From: Fidelibacterota bacterium
Lineage (GTDB): Bacteria > Fidelibacterota > Marinisomatia > Marinisomatales > J089
Reading direction: 5' to 3'
DNA length: 11,397 nt
NCBI GenBank assembly: GCA_003695105.1
Contig: RFIZ01000043.1
Coordinates: 1-11,397, forward strand
Every line of letters starts with the position of its first letter. Within the stretch, counting starts at the first letter, position 1. The notes below the pieces were generated by a model, which was not told where the DNA came from, did not search any database, and saw nothing but the letters and a program-made list of their open reading frames with translations. Both the position numbers and the translations under genes were made by a program. Positions 1 through 5,548 of the stretch are shown here, one piece after another.

Positions 1-326
1 ACCTGGAGTTCTTCCCGTACCCGGGGACCGTCCTGCCAGTCCACCGGATTGCTGCAATCGATCACTACCCTGCGTTCCGGATGGGGCCACTCCCGGTAGA
101 GAGTCAGGATGACGTGAGCCGGTAAAGCCAGAAACACAACCTCTCCGGCTAAAAGGGCTTCTTCCGGCGGGACGAAAGCCACTCCACCGGGCAGGGTTTC
201 GATCAAGGTGCTCACGGCCGGTGACTGAAGGCTGCGAACCCCCATGGTGAGGTCATAGCCCGCCCTGACCAATCTTTGTGCCAGGCTGCCACCCATGCGA
301 CCGCCCCCCAATACTGCGACTTTCAT
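1..326 (-). CDS. NAD(P)-binding F420-reductase-like oxidoreductase (3' end cut by window)
   Basis: The reading frame opens at an ATG (326-324) and stays open to the window edge, giving about 108 N-terminal residues; the C-terminus is missing. The protein starts MKVAVLGGGRMGGSLAQRL, a beta strand followed by a GxGxxG-type dinucleotide-binding turn (GGGRMG, residues 7-12). Later come a hydrophobic strand (VVFLALPAH) and VVIDCSNPV, which resembles the conserved 'ID-x-x-NP' segment of the NADPH:F420 oxidoreductase-like / pyrroline-carboxylate-reductase-like fold. The likely role is a cytosolic NAD(P)H-dependent reductase, but fold members act on many substrates and F420 use is not shown. It lies 4 bases after the stop of the upstream dehydrogenase gene, and a GGTGA overlapping that stop may be its ribosome site, so it is probably the last or next-to-last gene of the kdsD-marC-SDR run. 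The fold is fairly sure; the substrate is unknown. Confidence 0.75.
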   Translation of the reverse strand, partial: MKVAVLGGGRMGGSLAQRLVRAGYDLTMGVRSLQSPAVSTLIETLPGGVAFVPPEEALLAGEVVFLALPAHVILTLYREWPHPERRVVIDCSNPVDWQDGPRVREELQ

Positions 327-330
327 GCGT

Positions 331-1050
331 TCACCACGAGATCCGGGTGCGATCGTGGAACAGGCCACCGGTGGGGCCGTCGTCCGGGAGAGTGGCCAGC
401 CAGGTGATCGTATCCGCCCCCTCTTCCACCGTCCGGGTCGCGTTAGCCCCTCCCATATCCGTTTTCACCCAGCCGGGACTGGCGGCATTGATCAGGATAT
501 TCTGGTCACGGAATTCTTCGGCCGCCAGTTTGGTCAGGGCATTGAGGGCGGTCTTGGAAATACGGTAGGCGGGATACCCGCTGCTCATCTCCGACAGGGC
601 TCCCATACCGCTGGAAACATTGACAATACGTCCATAGTGGTGTTTGACCATCAGGGGAATCAGGGCCTGCATCAGACGGTACGGGCCTTTCAGGTTGACC
701 TCCAGCGTCGCTTCCAACGTGTCGATTTTTCCGGTCAGGAAGCCGGCCTTCCGTGGATCCCTGGGATCCAGAAAGACACCGGCGTTATTCACCAGAACAT
801 CCAGTCGCCCGATTTCCCGTTCCAGAAACTGCCTGAGCGCCTGGATGTCCGCCGGCTGAGTCACGTCCAACTTGAAGAAATCCACATCATACTGGACATG
901 CCGTAATTGATCGACGGCGCGCAAGCCCTGGTCGGGATTCCGGGAGGTGAGGATCACTTTCAGGCCGGTCATGGCCAATTGACGGGATACTTCCAGTCCG
1001 ATGCCCCGGTTGGCTCCGGTGACGACGGCGACCCGCTGTATCGCTTTCAT
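331..1050 (-). CDS. Short-chain dehydrogenase/reductase (carbonyl-reductase-like)
   Basis: This 239-residue classical SDR is a cytosolic NAD(P)(H)-dependent oxidoreductase. Visible motifs are the cofactor loop TGANRGIG (11-18), NNAG (88-91), the structural Asn in VNLKGP (N119), the catalytic Ser in NVSSG (146-147) and the Tyr-Lys pair of YRISK (Y162, K166), followed by SPGWVKTDMGG (191-201). The Arg-rich start after the glycine loop and the C-terminal segment ending in ISW resemble the carbonyl-reductase-like SDR branch (CBR1 and plant relatives), which reduces ketones and aldehydes, usually with NADPH. The length is normal for the family and the active site is intact. The start is supported by AGGAG five bases upstream. 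The gap to the preceding MarC gene is 10 bases, and the next reductase gene begins 4 bases after its stop, so two oxidoreductases are encoded back to back. The substrate cannot be read from the sequence. Confidence 0.92.
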   Translation of the reverse strand: MKAIQRVAVVTGANRGIGLEVSRQLAMTGLKVILTSRNPDQGLRAVDQLRHVQYDVDFFKLDVTQPADIQALRQFLEREIGRLDVLVNNAGVFLDPRDPRKAGFLTGKIDTLEATLEVNLKGPYRLMQALIPLMVKHHYGRIVNVSSGMGALSEMSSGYPAYRISKTALNALTKLAAEEFRDQNILINAASPGWVKTDMGGANATRTVEEGADTITWLATLPDDGPTGGLFHDRTRISW

Positions 1051-1060
1051 CTGATCTCCT

Positions 1061-1651
1061 TCATTGAATGGCTCCCCGCCAACCGGCGGAACGGATCATT
1101 TCGATGGCCAAAGCCACCAGAATCAATCCCATGATCCGGGAAAGGATTTCCAACCCCTGGTAGCCGATCACGCGTTTGATATACTTGGCATTGTAAAGAA
1201 ACAACCAGAACAGGAACAGGACCGCCAGTACCCCCAGGAGTGGAATCCAATAGCCGTATTGATTGACCAGGAGAATCAGGGCGGTGATGGCCCCCGGTCC
1301 GGCGATCAGGGGCGTGGCCATGGGGATGATGATGTCCTTGGAATAATCCCGGTCCTTCCCCCAGGTGATATCCAACACATAAGCCACGCCGATGACCAGC
1401 AGGATCAGTCCGCCTCCGACCTGAAAAGAAAACAGGGAAATCCCGAAAAAGTGGAGCAGGGGTTGACCGATAAACAGGAAAACAATCATCAGCACCAGGG
1501 AAACGAACACCGCCCGGTGGGCCGACTTCCGGGTGCGCTGGTCGTCATAATCGCGGGTCAGGGTCATGAATACCGGCAGGCCCCCGAAGGGATCCATGAT
1601 CACCAGAAGGGTCACAAACGCCTGAAGAAATCCCGTTGTCCAGTCCTGCAT
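1061..1651 (-). CDS. MarC family integral membrane protein
   Basis: This 196-residue, strongly hydrophobic protein has about six predicted membrane segments. Two family signatures are visible: DPFGGLPVF (20-28) in the first helix region and PMATPLIAGPGAIT (110-123) in the fourth. These are the near-symmetric DPxGxxPxF and PLxxGPGxIT motifs of the MarC/UPF0056 (YhgN, YchE) family, and the length is typical. It lies in the inner membrane. The family was once linked to multiple antibiotic resistance, a claim later withdrawn, and the molecular function remains unsettled; a transport role is only a guess from topology. The gene starts 11 bases after the kdsD stop, with no strong ribosome-binding sequence in that gap, so coupling to kdsD translation is plausible. 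The dehydrogenase gene follows after 10 bases. The family call is very secure. Confidence 0.93.
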   Translation of the reverse strand: MQDWTTGFLQAFVTLLVIMDPFGGLPVFMTLTRDYDDQRTRKSAHRAVFVSLVLMIVFLFIGQPLLHFFGISLFSFQVGGGLILLVIGVAYVLDITWGKDRDYSKDIIIPMATPLIAGPGAITALILLVNQYGYWIPLLGVLAVLFLFWLFLYNAKYIKRVIGYQGLEILSRIMGLILVALAIEMIRSAGWRGAIQ

Positions 1652-1662
1652 GGAAGAGTCGC

Positions 1663-2664
1663 TCAGGCGAACAGACGAGTCTGATTGATATCATGCAAGC
1701 GCAGGAGTCCCACACAGGTATCTCCCTGCTGATCCAGGACCGGCAGGACCGATATCTGGGATTCCCGGTTTTCCATTAGGCTGATCGCTTCTTCCAGCGT
1801 GGAATCGGAGGTGAGAGTCACCGGGTGGGGCGTCATGACCTCCTCGGCCCGGCGCTTGTCGATGTCACCGTTCTGCAACAGACAGCGCCGGAGATCTCCG
1901 TCGGTGATGATACCCTCCAGGCGCCGGTGCTCGTCCAGCACGAGAGCCGCTCCCTGGGGAAAATCGGTCATGGCGATCACTACTTCCCGGATGTTTTGGT
2001 CCCGGCGGGCCACCGCCACGTCGGACAGGGGATGCATGATGTCTTTCACGGTCAGGGAAAGTCGCCGTCCCAGGTCACCTCCGGGGTGGAAGCGGGCGAA
2101 ATCTTTCTTTTCAAACTTTCGATAGGCCATGAGGACGGCGGCCAGGGCATCTCCGATGGCCATGGTCAGTGTCGTGCTGGAAGTGGGGACGATACCCAGA
2201 GGATCAGCCTCCCGTTCCACACTGGCATCCAGCACCAGATCCACCCGTTTTGCCAGGGGGCTGTTCATTTTTCCCAGCAGACCAATGAGGGGAGACTGGA
2301 ATTCCCGCAGGATGGGAATCAGCCGCAGGAGTTCCTCCGTGCTGCCGCTCTTGGAAATGAGCAGGGTGGGATCACCGGGACTATACACCCCCAGGTCTCC
2401 GTGAAGTGCTTCGGCGGCATGGACAAACACGGCCTGAATGCCGGTGCTGCACAGAGTGGCCACAATTTTTTCGCCGATATGCCCCGATTTGCCAATCCCG
2501 GAAACCACGATTTTTCCAGCATGATTGAGGATGATTTCAGCGGTGCGAATGAGAGGTGGACCGATAAAACGGGAAGCCCGCATCAGCTCTTTGGCTTCTG
2601 TCTCCAGGACCTGTGCCGCAATCTGTTCCAGTTCCGATTTTGAATTCTCCCCGGTGGAAGACAT
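1663..2664 (-). CDS. kdsD: D-arabinose-5-phosphate isomerase (SIS + two CBS domains)
   Basis: This enzyme interconverts D-ribulose 5-phosphate and D-arabinose 5-phosphate in the cytosol, the first step of Kdo synthesis for lipopolysaccharide. The 333-residue protein has a SIS domain (about 45-185) with GIGKSG (56-61), HGDLG (88-92), SKSGSTEE (104-111), PTSSTT (160-165) and HPGGDLGRRL (193-202). Two CBS domains follow (about 205-265 and 273-330), the first with the ITDGDLRR signature. With this start, K59, H88, E111, E152 and H193 fall at the numbers I recall for the catalytic residues of E. coli KdsD (328 residues). The chosen ATG (2664) follows GGGGAGGGG, although the GGAGG spacing is short (3 bases). 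An in-frame ATG at 2676 would add four residues and has a weaker upstream sequence. The KpsF/GutQ paralogues share this layout and cannot be fully excluded. No other Kdo gene is adjacent. It appears to be the first gene of the kdsD-marC-SDR-reductase run. Confidence 0.94.
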   Translation of the reverse strand: MSSTGENSKSELEQIAAQVLETEAKELMRASRFIGPPLIRTAEIILNHAGKIVVSGIGKSGHIGEKIVATLCSTGIQAVFVHAAEALHGDLGVYSPGDPTLLISKSGSTEELLRLIPILREFQSPLIGLLGKMNSPLAKRVDLVLDASVEREADPLGIVPTSSTTLTMAIGDALAAVLMAYRKFEKKDFARFHPGGDLGRRLSLTVKDIMHPLSDVAVARRDQNIREVVIAMTDFPQGAALVLDEHRRLEGIITDGDLRRCLLQNGDIDKRRAEEVMTPHPVTLTSDSTLEEAISLMENRESQISVLPVLDQQGDTCVGLLRLHDINQTRLFA

Positions 2665-2676
2665 ACCCCTCCCCAT

Positions 2677-2793
2677 GACCTAAGAAATGACGGGCAAAGT
2701 TAAACAGGCCCAAGAAAATCTCCACACCCGATTTCAAACCCCACCGATAGAGGCCCGCTCCTGTCTGCACAGACGCCGTTCCGGGCAGGGATA
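2677..2793 (-). other. Intergenic region between rhodanese and kdsD genes
   Basis: This 117-base gap is the largest break within the left-hand minus-strand genes and so is the likely site of rhodanese transcript ending and kdsD promotion. On the minus strand, an imperfect hairpin can form from GCCCG (2753-2757) with CGGGC (2782-2786), enclosing GTCTG (2763-2767) with CAGAC (2770-2774). It has no T-run, so it is at best a weak or Rho-assisted end. Closer to kdsD, the minus strand carries TAACTTTG (2695-2702), which matches the TAnnTTTG -7 element described for Bacteroidota promoters, but I see no well-spaced TTG partner. Both assignments are tentative, and no coding capacity was seen. Confidence 0.3.
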
Positions 2794-3450
2794 TTATTTC
2801 ACGATCGGATACCCCGCCTGTTGCCAGCCCCGGATCCCGCCGGACAGATTATATATATGCTGAAAACCGGCATCCAGTAATATCTTGGAAGCCACCGTGC
2901 TGCGATTCCCGGAATGGCAGTACACCAGAATGGGACTATCCTGGACGTCCCGGAGACGGTCCAATTCCTGCTGGAGGATCTGAACCGGAATCAAATGCGC
3001 ATCCGGCAAATGCCCTTCCTGGTATTCCCATTCCGTGCGTACATCCAGCAGGTAAGGTTGAATCTGATGGATCAGGGTACGGGCTGCCTGGGCATCCACT
3101 TCCTGATAATGGGAACCGGTAAACGGGACCACTTCGATCCGGCCCGGTTGATCATCGATGCGCAAACTCCAGACACCGGTCTGTTTCATCTTGAAGAAGG
3201 GATCCTCTTCCAAATCTCCCCGGAGAGTATCTACGAGATTCAGTTCCGGTAATTGAACCACATGGGTTCGTCCGTCGGTAAACCGAAATTTGATGTAGTC
3301 CCCGCGATAGACCCGGTAGCTGTGGTCCGGGTTCGGCCAGGTCAGGACCCGGATTCCGGAGATCAATTGGCCTGAAGGTGACTGGCCGACAGCCAGGGAC
3401 ACCAGATACCCCAGGGTAAGGAGATACCGGAGTCGAATGCTGTATATCAT
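2794..3450 (-). CDS. Exported rhodanese with N-terminal cupredoxin-like domain
   Basis: This 218-residue protein starts with a signal peptide or N-terminal anchor (MIYSIRL then a hydrophobic run to about residue 22), so it should act outside the cytoplasm. The C-terminal half (about 122-217) is a single rhodanese domain: LLDVRTEWEYQEGHLPDAH, then VYCHSGNRS with catalytic C178 in a CxxGxRS loop, then LSGGIRGW. Rhodaneses carry sulfane sulfur as a cysteine persulfide. The N-terminal half (about 30-110) is probably beta-rich: GDYIKFRF, THVVQLPEL, TGVWSLRI and GRIEVV follow the order of strands in cupredoxins such as the CoxII copper domain. It keeps a His at H63 but has no Cys, His or Met near the C-terminal strands, so it probably binds no copper. 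C178 is the only cysteine. The start shares one base with the OsmC stop (TGATG) and has GGAGG seven bases upstream; an upstream ATG at 3507 would place 19 polar residues before the signal and is rejected. The rhodanese call is firm; the cupredoxin resemblance is by eye. Confidence 0.9.
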   Translation of the reverse strand: MIYSIRLRYLLTLGYLVSLAVGQSPSGQLISGIRVLTWPNPDHSYRVYRGDYIKFRFTDGRTHVVQLPELNLVDTLRGDLEEDPFFKMKQTGVWSLRIDDQPGRIEVVPFTGSHYQEVDAQAARTLIHQIQPYLLDVRTEWEYQEGHLPDAHLIPVQILQQELDRLRDVQDSPILVYCHSGNRSTVASKILLDAGFQHIYNLSGGIRGWQQAGYPIVK

Positions 3451-3839
3451 CAGACGGCCTCCACGGTGATTGCAGGGGGATGTTCCAGGTGTTTTTTGAC
3501 CGTGCATAGATTCGCCGTCGCCAGAATCGCCGAGCGGTATTTCTCCGGGAAATTCTGCGGCAAATGGATCGTCAGACGGATGGAATCCACCAAACGGGTT
3601 TCCCGGTTAAAATGAATCGACTGGGACAGGGAAAGTCCGGTGGTATCAATGCCCCGTTGTTGGCAAAAACCCAATACATAGATTCCGGCACAGGTTCCGA
3701 TCGAAGCCAGAAACAAATCGAACGGTGCCGGGGCCGAGTCGTCCCCACCCGCTGCCCGTGGTTGATCGGTGGGAATCGTAAACCGTCCGAAATGGGCGGC
3801 GACTTTTTTCCCGCCGGGAAAGGTGATTGTCATTTCCAT
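3450..3839 (-). CDS. OsmC family protein
   Basis: This 129-residue cytosolic protein is short for OsmC/Ohr, near the YhfA-like end of the family. Members with two conserved cysteines reduce organic or lipid hydroperoxides, and some have been linked to sulfane sulfur handling. Visible signs are an N-terminal beta-rich part (MEMTITFPGGKKVAAHFG), the middle helix APFDLFLASIGTCAGIYVLGFC with C50 and C59, and the later ANLCTVKKHLEH with C112 at the position of the second family cysteine (normally CPV; here CTV). C50 is the likely partner on the central helix, with C59 an extra cysteine one or two turns on. The start has AAGGA six bases upstream. The stop overlaps the rhodanese start, and the promoter region is shared head to head with a thioredoxin gene, which suggests a thiol or persulfide role. 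Family membership is firm; the substrate is not. Confidence 0.9.
   Translation of the reverse strand: MEMTITFPGGKKVAAHFGRFTIPTDQPRAAGGDDSAPAPFDLFLASIGTCAGIYVLGFCQQRGIDTTGLSLSQSIHFNRETRLVDSIRLTIHLPQNFPEKYRSAILATANLCTVKKHLEHPPAITVEAV
3458..3462 (-). promoter_or_regulatory. Shine-Dalgarno site deciding the rhodanese start
   Basis: The minus strand reads GGAGG here, seven bases before the ATG at 3450, inside the last codons of the OsmC gene. It picks the downstream ATG, which opens directly into a signal peptide, over the longer alternative at 3507. The TGATG overlap indicates translational coupling of the two genes. Confidence 0.75.
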
Positions 3840-3965
3840 GATGATTCCTTTTGCTTGAGACGGTTGGATGCAAACCGGATCCGGAAAGTAACACCGAAAA
3901 AAAGTGTAACCGATCCGGCCTGTACCGCATCTACCCTACAAACAAGCGCAAACGCGGAGGAATAC
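3840..3965. promoter_or_regulatory. Divergent promoter region between OsmC and thioredoxin genes
   Basis: These 126 bases separate two head-to-head genes and must hold both promoters. I see no convincing -35/-10 pair on either strand. Notable sequences are a perfect 10-base palindrome CCGGATCCGG (3875-3884), a related copy ACCGATCCGG (3909-3918), and an imperfect inverted repeat GTAACAC / GTGTAAC (6 of 7 pairs) flanking a nine-base spacer with an A7 tract (3888-3910). These could be operators for a shared regulator, which is an inference. The thioredoxin ribosome site GGAGG ends the region (3956-3960). Confidence 0.45.
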
Positions 3966-4322
3966 ATGATCGAACATTTAACCAAAGAGACTTTTCAGCA
4001 GAAAATTTTCGATTGGGAAAAAAACAAGGAATGGAAATACGAAGGGGATGTACCCGCCATCGTGGATTTTTACGCCGACTGGTGCGGCCCCTGCAAAATG
4101 GTTGCCCCCATCCTGGAAGAATTGGCGACGGAGTATGAAGGTAAGGTGAATATATTCAAGGTGGACACAGAGGTGGAACAGGAACTGGCGGCTATTTTCG
4201 GGATTCGGAGTATTCCCTCCATGTTGTTCATCCCTGTCGATGACAAACCTCAGATGGCTACGGGAGCTCTGCCCAAAGATTCCCTCAAGCAAATCATGAG
4301 TGAGGTACTCGGTGTAGCATAG
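3966..4322 (+). CDS. trxA: Thioredoxin
   Basis: This 118-residue cytosolic thioredoxin is a dithiol reductant for target proteins. It has the classic active site WCGPC (39-43) in DFYADWCGPCKMVAPIL, the cis-proline loop RSIPS (P84), and the usual strand order after it. Before the core it carries an extra N-terminal stretch of roughly 20 residues (FDWEKNKEWKYEGDVPAIV), a variant I recognise from thioredoxins of Bacteroidota and some other anaerobe or FCB lineages. No signal peptide is seen. The ATG has GGAGG five bases upstream, which rules out the longer in-frame extension back to 3564 that would run through the OsmC gene. It is the only plus-strand gene here, divergent from OsmC-rhodanese and convergent with the phosphatase gene, with a terminator just after its stop. 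It may reduce the OsmC disulfide or rhodanese-derived persulfides, but this is inference. The symbol is by family only, since other thioredoxins may exist in the genome. Confidence 0.95.
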   Translation: MIEHLTKETFQQKIFDWEKNKEWKYEGDVPAIVDFYADWCGPCKMVAPILEELATEYEGKVNIFKVDTEVEQELAAIFGIRSIPSMLFIPVDDKPQMATGALPKDSLKQIMSEVLGVA

Positions 4323-4341
4323 ACACCCTCCCCCCTACAGG

Positions 4342-4376
4342 AAAATGAGCCCCGGTTTGTCCGGGGCTTATTTTTT
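4342..4376. terminator. Bidirectional intrinsic terminator
   Basis: A perfect 8-base-pair stem, AGCCCCGG (4348-4355) with CCGGGGCT (4361-4368), closes a five-base TTTGT loop. It is followed on the plus strand by TATTTTTT and preceded by GAAAAT, so the A and T tracts also pair and provide a T-run in each direction (six Ts on plus, four on minus). It lies 25 bases after the thioredoxin stop and touches the stop codon of the convergent phosphatase gene, so it can end both transcripts. Confidence 0.9.
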
Positions 4377-5109
4377 ACAGGGGAAAAGTTAGCCGGAGAC
4401 TCCGGTTCCCGGGATTCCAGCCCACCTGGAAATAGGGTTGATAGGAGCGGACAAAGGCCCGGCCGATCAGTGTACCCAGGGTGGCGCCGGCCACCACATC
4501 ACTGAGATAATGTTTATTGTCGTGGATCCGGCTCAGTCCCACCACCCCGGCCATGCCATAGGCCACCGCTCCGATCCCATGGCCCCAGGTCTCATCCGCC
4601 ACGGCGGCGATCGCAAATGCATTGGAGGTATGCCCGGAGGGAAAACTGTGATGACCCCCGTTGGGCCGGGTGCGGTTCACTCCCAGCTTGATGGCCCAGG
4701 TGACCACCCCGTTGGCGGCAAAGGCCATCCCGGCCGCTTCCAGTTTTAAGTGGGTTGTGCGGTCCCTGAGCTGATGGCGATTATCCAGGAGCAGGCCTCC
4801 CAAAAGAAACCATTGCGCCCAATATCCTCCGTACACGTCCCCTGCGTTGGCCATCCATTCCGGCATCAATCCCTGTGATTGTGCATATTCCTGGAAGCGG
4901 TCCTCCACCCGGAAGGCCAGCCATGTTCCCAGGACGCCTGCGGCCAGAATCTGCCGTTGGGATCGGTCCTGAAGGGTAAACCGGACGGCATTCCGGGTCG
5001 TGTACCCCAGACGAGACATGACCTCAGACGGTGCCTGACCGGACAGGAACCCGGCCGTGCCGAGCCACAAAACAAACCCCGCCCACTGGATGCAGGATTT
5101 ATTCCACAT
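4375..5109 (-). CDS. PAP2 superfamily phosphatase, exported
   Basis: This 244-residue protein has an N-terminal hydrophobic signal (MWNKSCIQWAGFVLWLG..., probable cleavage near residues 23-26) and several further hydrophobic segments, so its active site should face the periplasm. All three PAP2 catalytic motifs are present: K-x6-RP (K141 to P149), PSGH (157-160) and SR-x5-H-x3-D (S193, R194, H200, D204). The family removes phosphate from lipid phosphates such as undecaprenyl pyrophosphate or phosphatidic acid, and some members act on lipid A or soluble phosphates; the substrate is not readable here. The last strand (SYQPYFQVGW...LRLTFPL) resembles a beta strand with an aromatic/aliphatic end, hinting at an outer-membrane-facing tail, though weakly. 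The gene overlaps ccoH by 11 bases and has no clear ribosome site of its own, so it is likely translated by coupling at the end of the cbb3 operon. A respiratory role is not obvious. Confidence 0.9.
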   Translation of the reverse strand: MWNKSCIQWAGFVLWLGTAGFLSGQAPSEVMSRLGYTTRNAVRFTLQDRSQRQILAAGVLGTWLAFRVEDRFQEYAQSQGLMPEWMANAGDVYGGYWAQWFLLGGLLLDNRHQLRDRTTHLKLEAAGMAFAANGVVTWAIKLGVNRTRPNGGHHSFPSGHTSNAFAIAAVADETWGHGIGAVAYGMAGVVGLSRIHDNKHYLSDVVAGATLGTLIGRAFVRSYQPYFQVGWNPGNRSLRLTFPL

Positions 5110-5548
5110 AGAGGTCTTTTTCGACTGAATATCCTTGTCCCGCCTGTTCCCAGTCGAGATAGACGATCCAGCGACCGGTAGCCAGATTGGGAACCGGAAT
5201 CAGCTGGGTCCCATCTCTCCCTAATTTCAGGGGAAAAGATCGATCCAGACGGTCATCGGCCGGCCGGAACAACCGGAGCGTGCCGGCCAGATCCGCCGAG
5301 ACTTGTTCAGCCGGAAACCGAAGGATCAGGCGGCCGGCATCGGCCGACACCTGAATGGCAGCGGCCAGAGTCCGGGCCCGGTTCAGACGGTCCAGACGTT
5401 CCTGGTAGCGCAGTTCCCGGGCATAATAATCCCGGGAAACGAGAGGGAAGGATTGACCGGCCGTAAACCAGACAATGCCTACATGAATCATCAGGAAGAG
5501 GACCAGGACGGCGACCAGTCCATAGAGGAAAGAATTTTCCCGTTTCAC
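5099..5548 (-). CDS. ccoH: cbb3 oxidase assembly protein CcoH/FixH
   Basis: This 149-residue protein has one N-terminal membrane helix (about 8-30) and a periplasmic domain. It matches FixH/CcoH by the segment directly after the helix, PLVSRDYYARELRYQERLDR (35-54), whose DYY and YQ-x-x-(L/I)DR pattern is the family signature; the rest is a beta-rich domain ending in YSVEKDLYVE. CcoH is needed for stable assembly of cbb3-type oxidase and interacts with its subunits in the inner membrane. The start is a GTG at 5548 that overlaps the ccoG stop by four bases (GTGA), so translation is coupled; no ATG fits before the membrane helix. The end overlaps the PAP2 gene by 11 bases. Position after ccoG agrees with the usual ccoG-ccoH order. 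Confidence 0.9.
   Translation of the reverse strand: MKRENSFLYGLVAVLVLFLMIHVGIVWFTAGQSFPLVSRDYYARELRYQERLDRLNRARTLAAAIQVSADAGRLILRFPAEQVSADLAGTLRLFRPADDRLDRSFPLKLGRDGTQLIPVPNLATGRWIVYLDWEQAGQGYSVEKDLYVE

Noticed and set aside
295..906. Plus-strand open frame of 203 codons opposite the SDR gene
   Set aside because: It is antisense to a complete SDR with all motifs, with no domain resemblance and no ribosome site.
3451..3507. Longer N-terminus for the rhodanese from the ATG at 3507
   Set aside because: It would place 19 polar residues before a signal peptide and overlap OsmC by 58 bases; the ATG at 3450 has a good ribosome site and a one-base overlap.
3564..3965. N-terminal extension of the thioredoxin frame back through the OsmC gene
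   Set aside because: The extension is antisense to OsmC, while the ATG at 3966 has GGAGG five bases upstream and gives a normal thioredoxin length.
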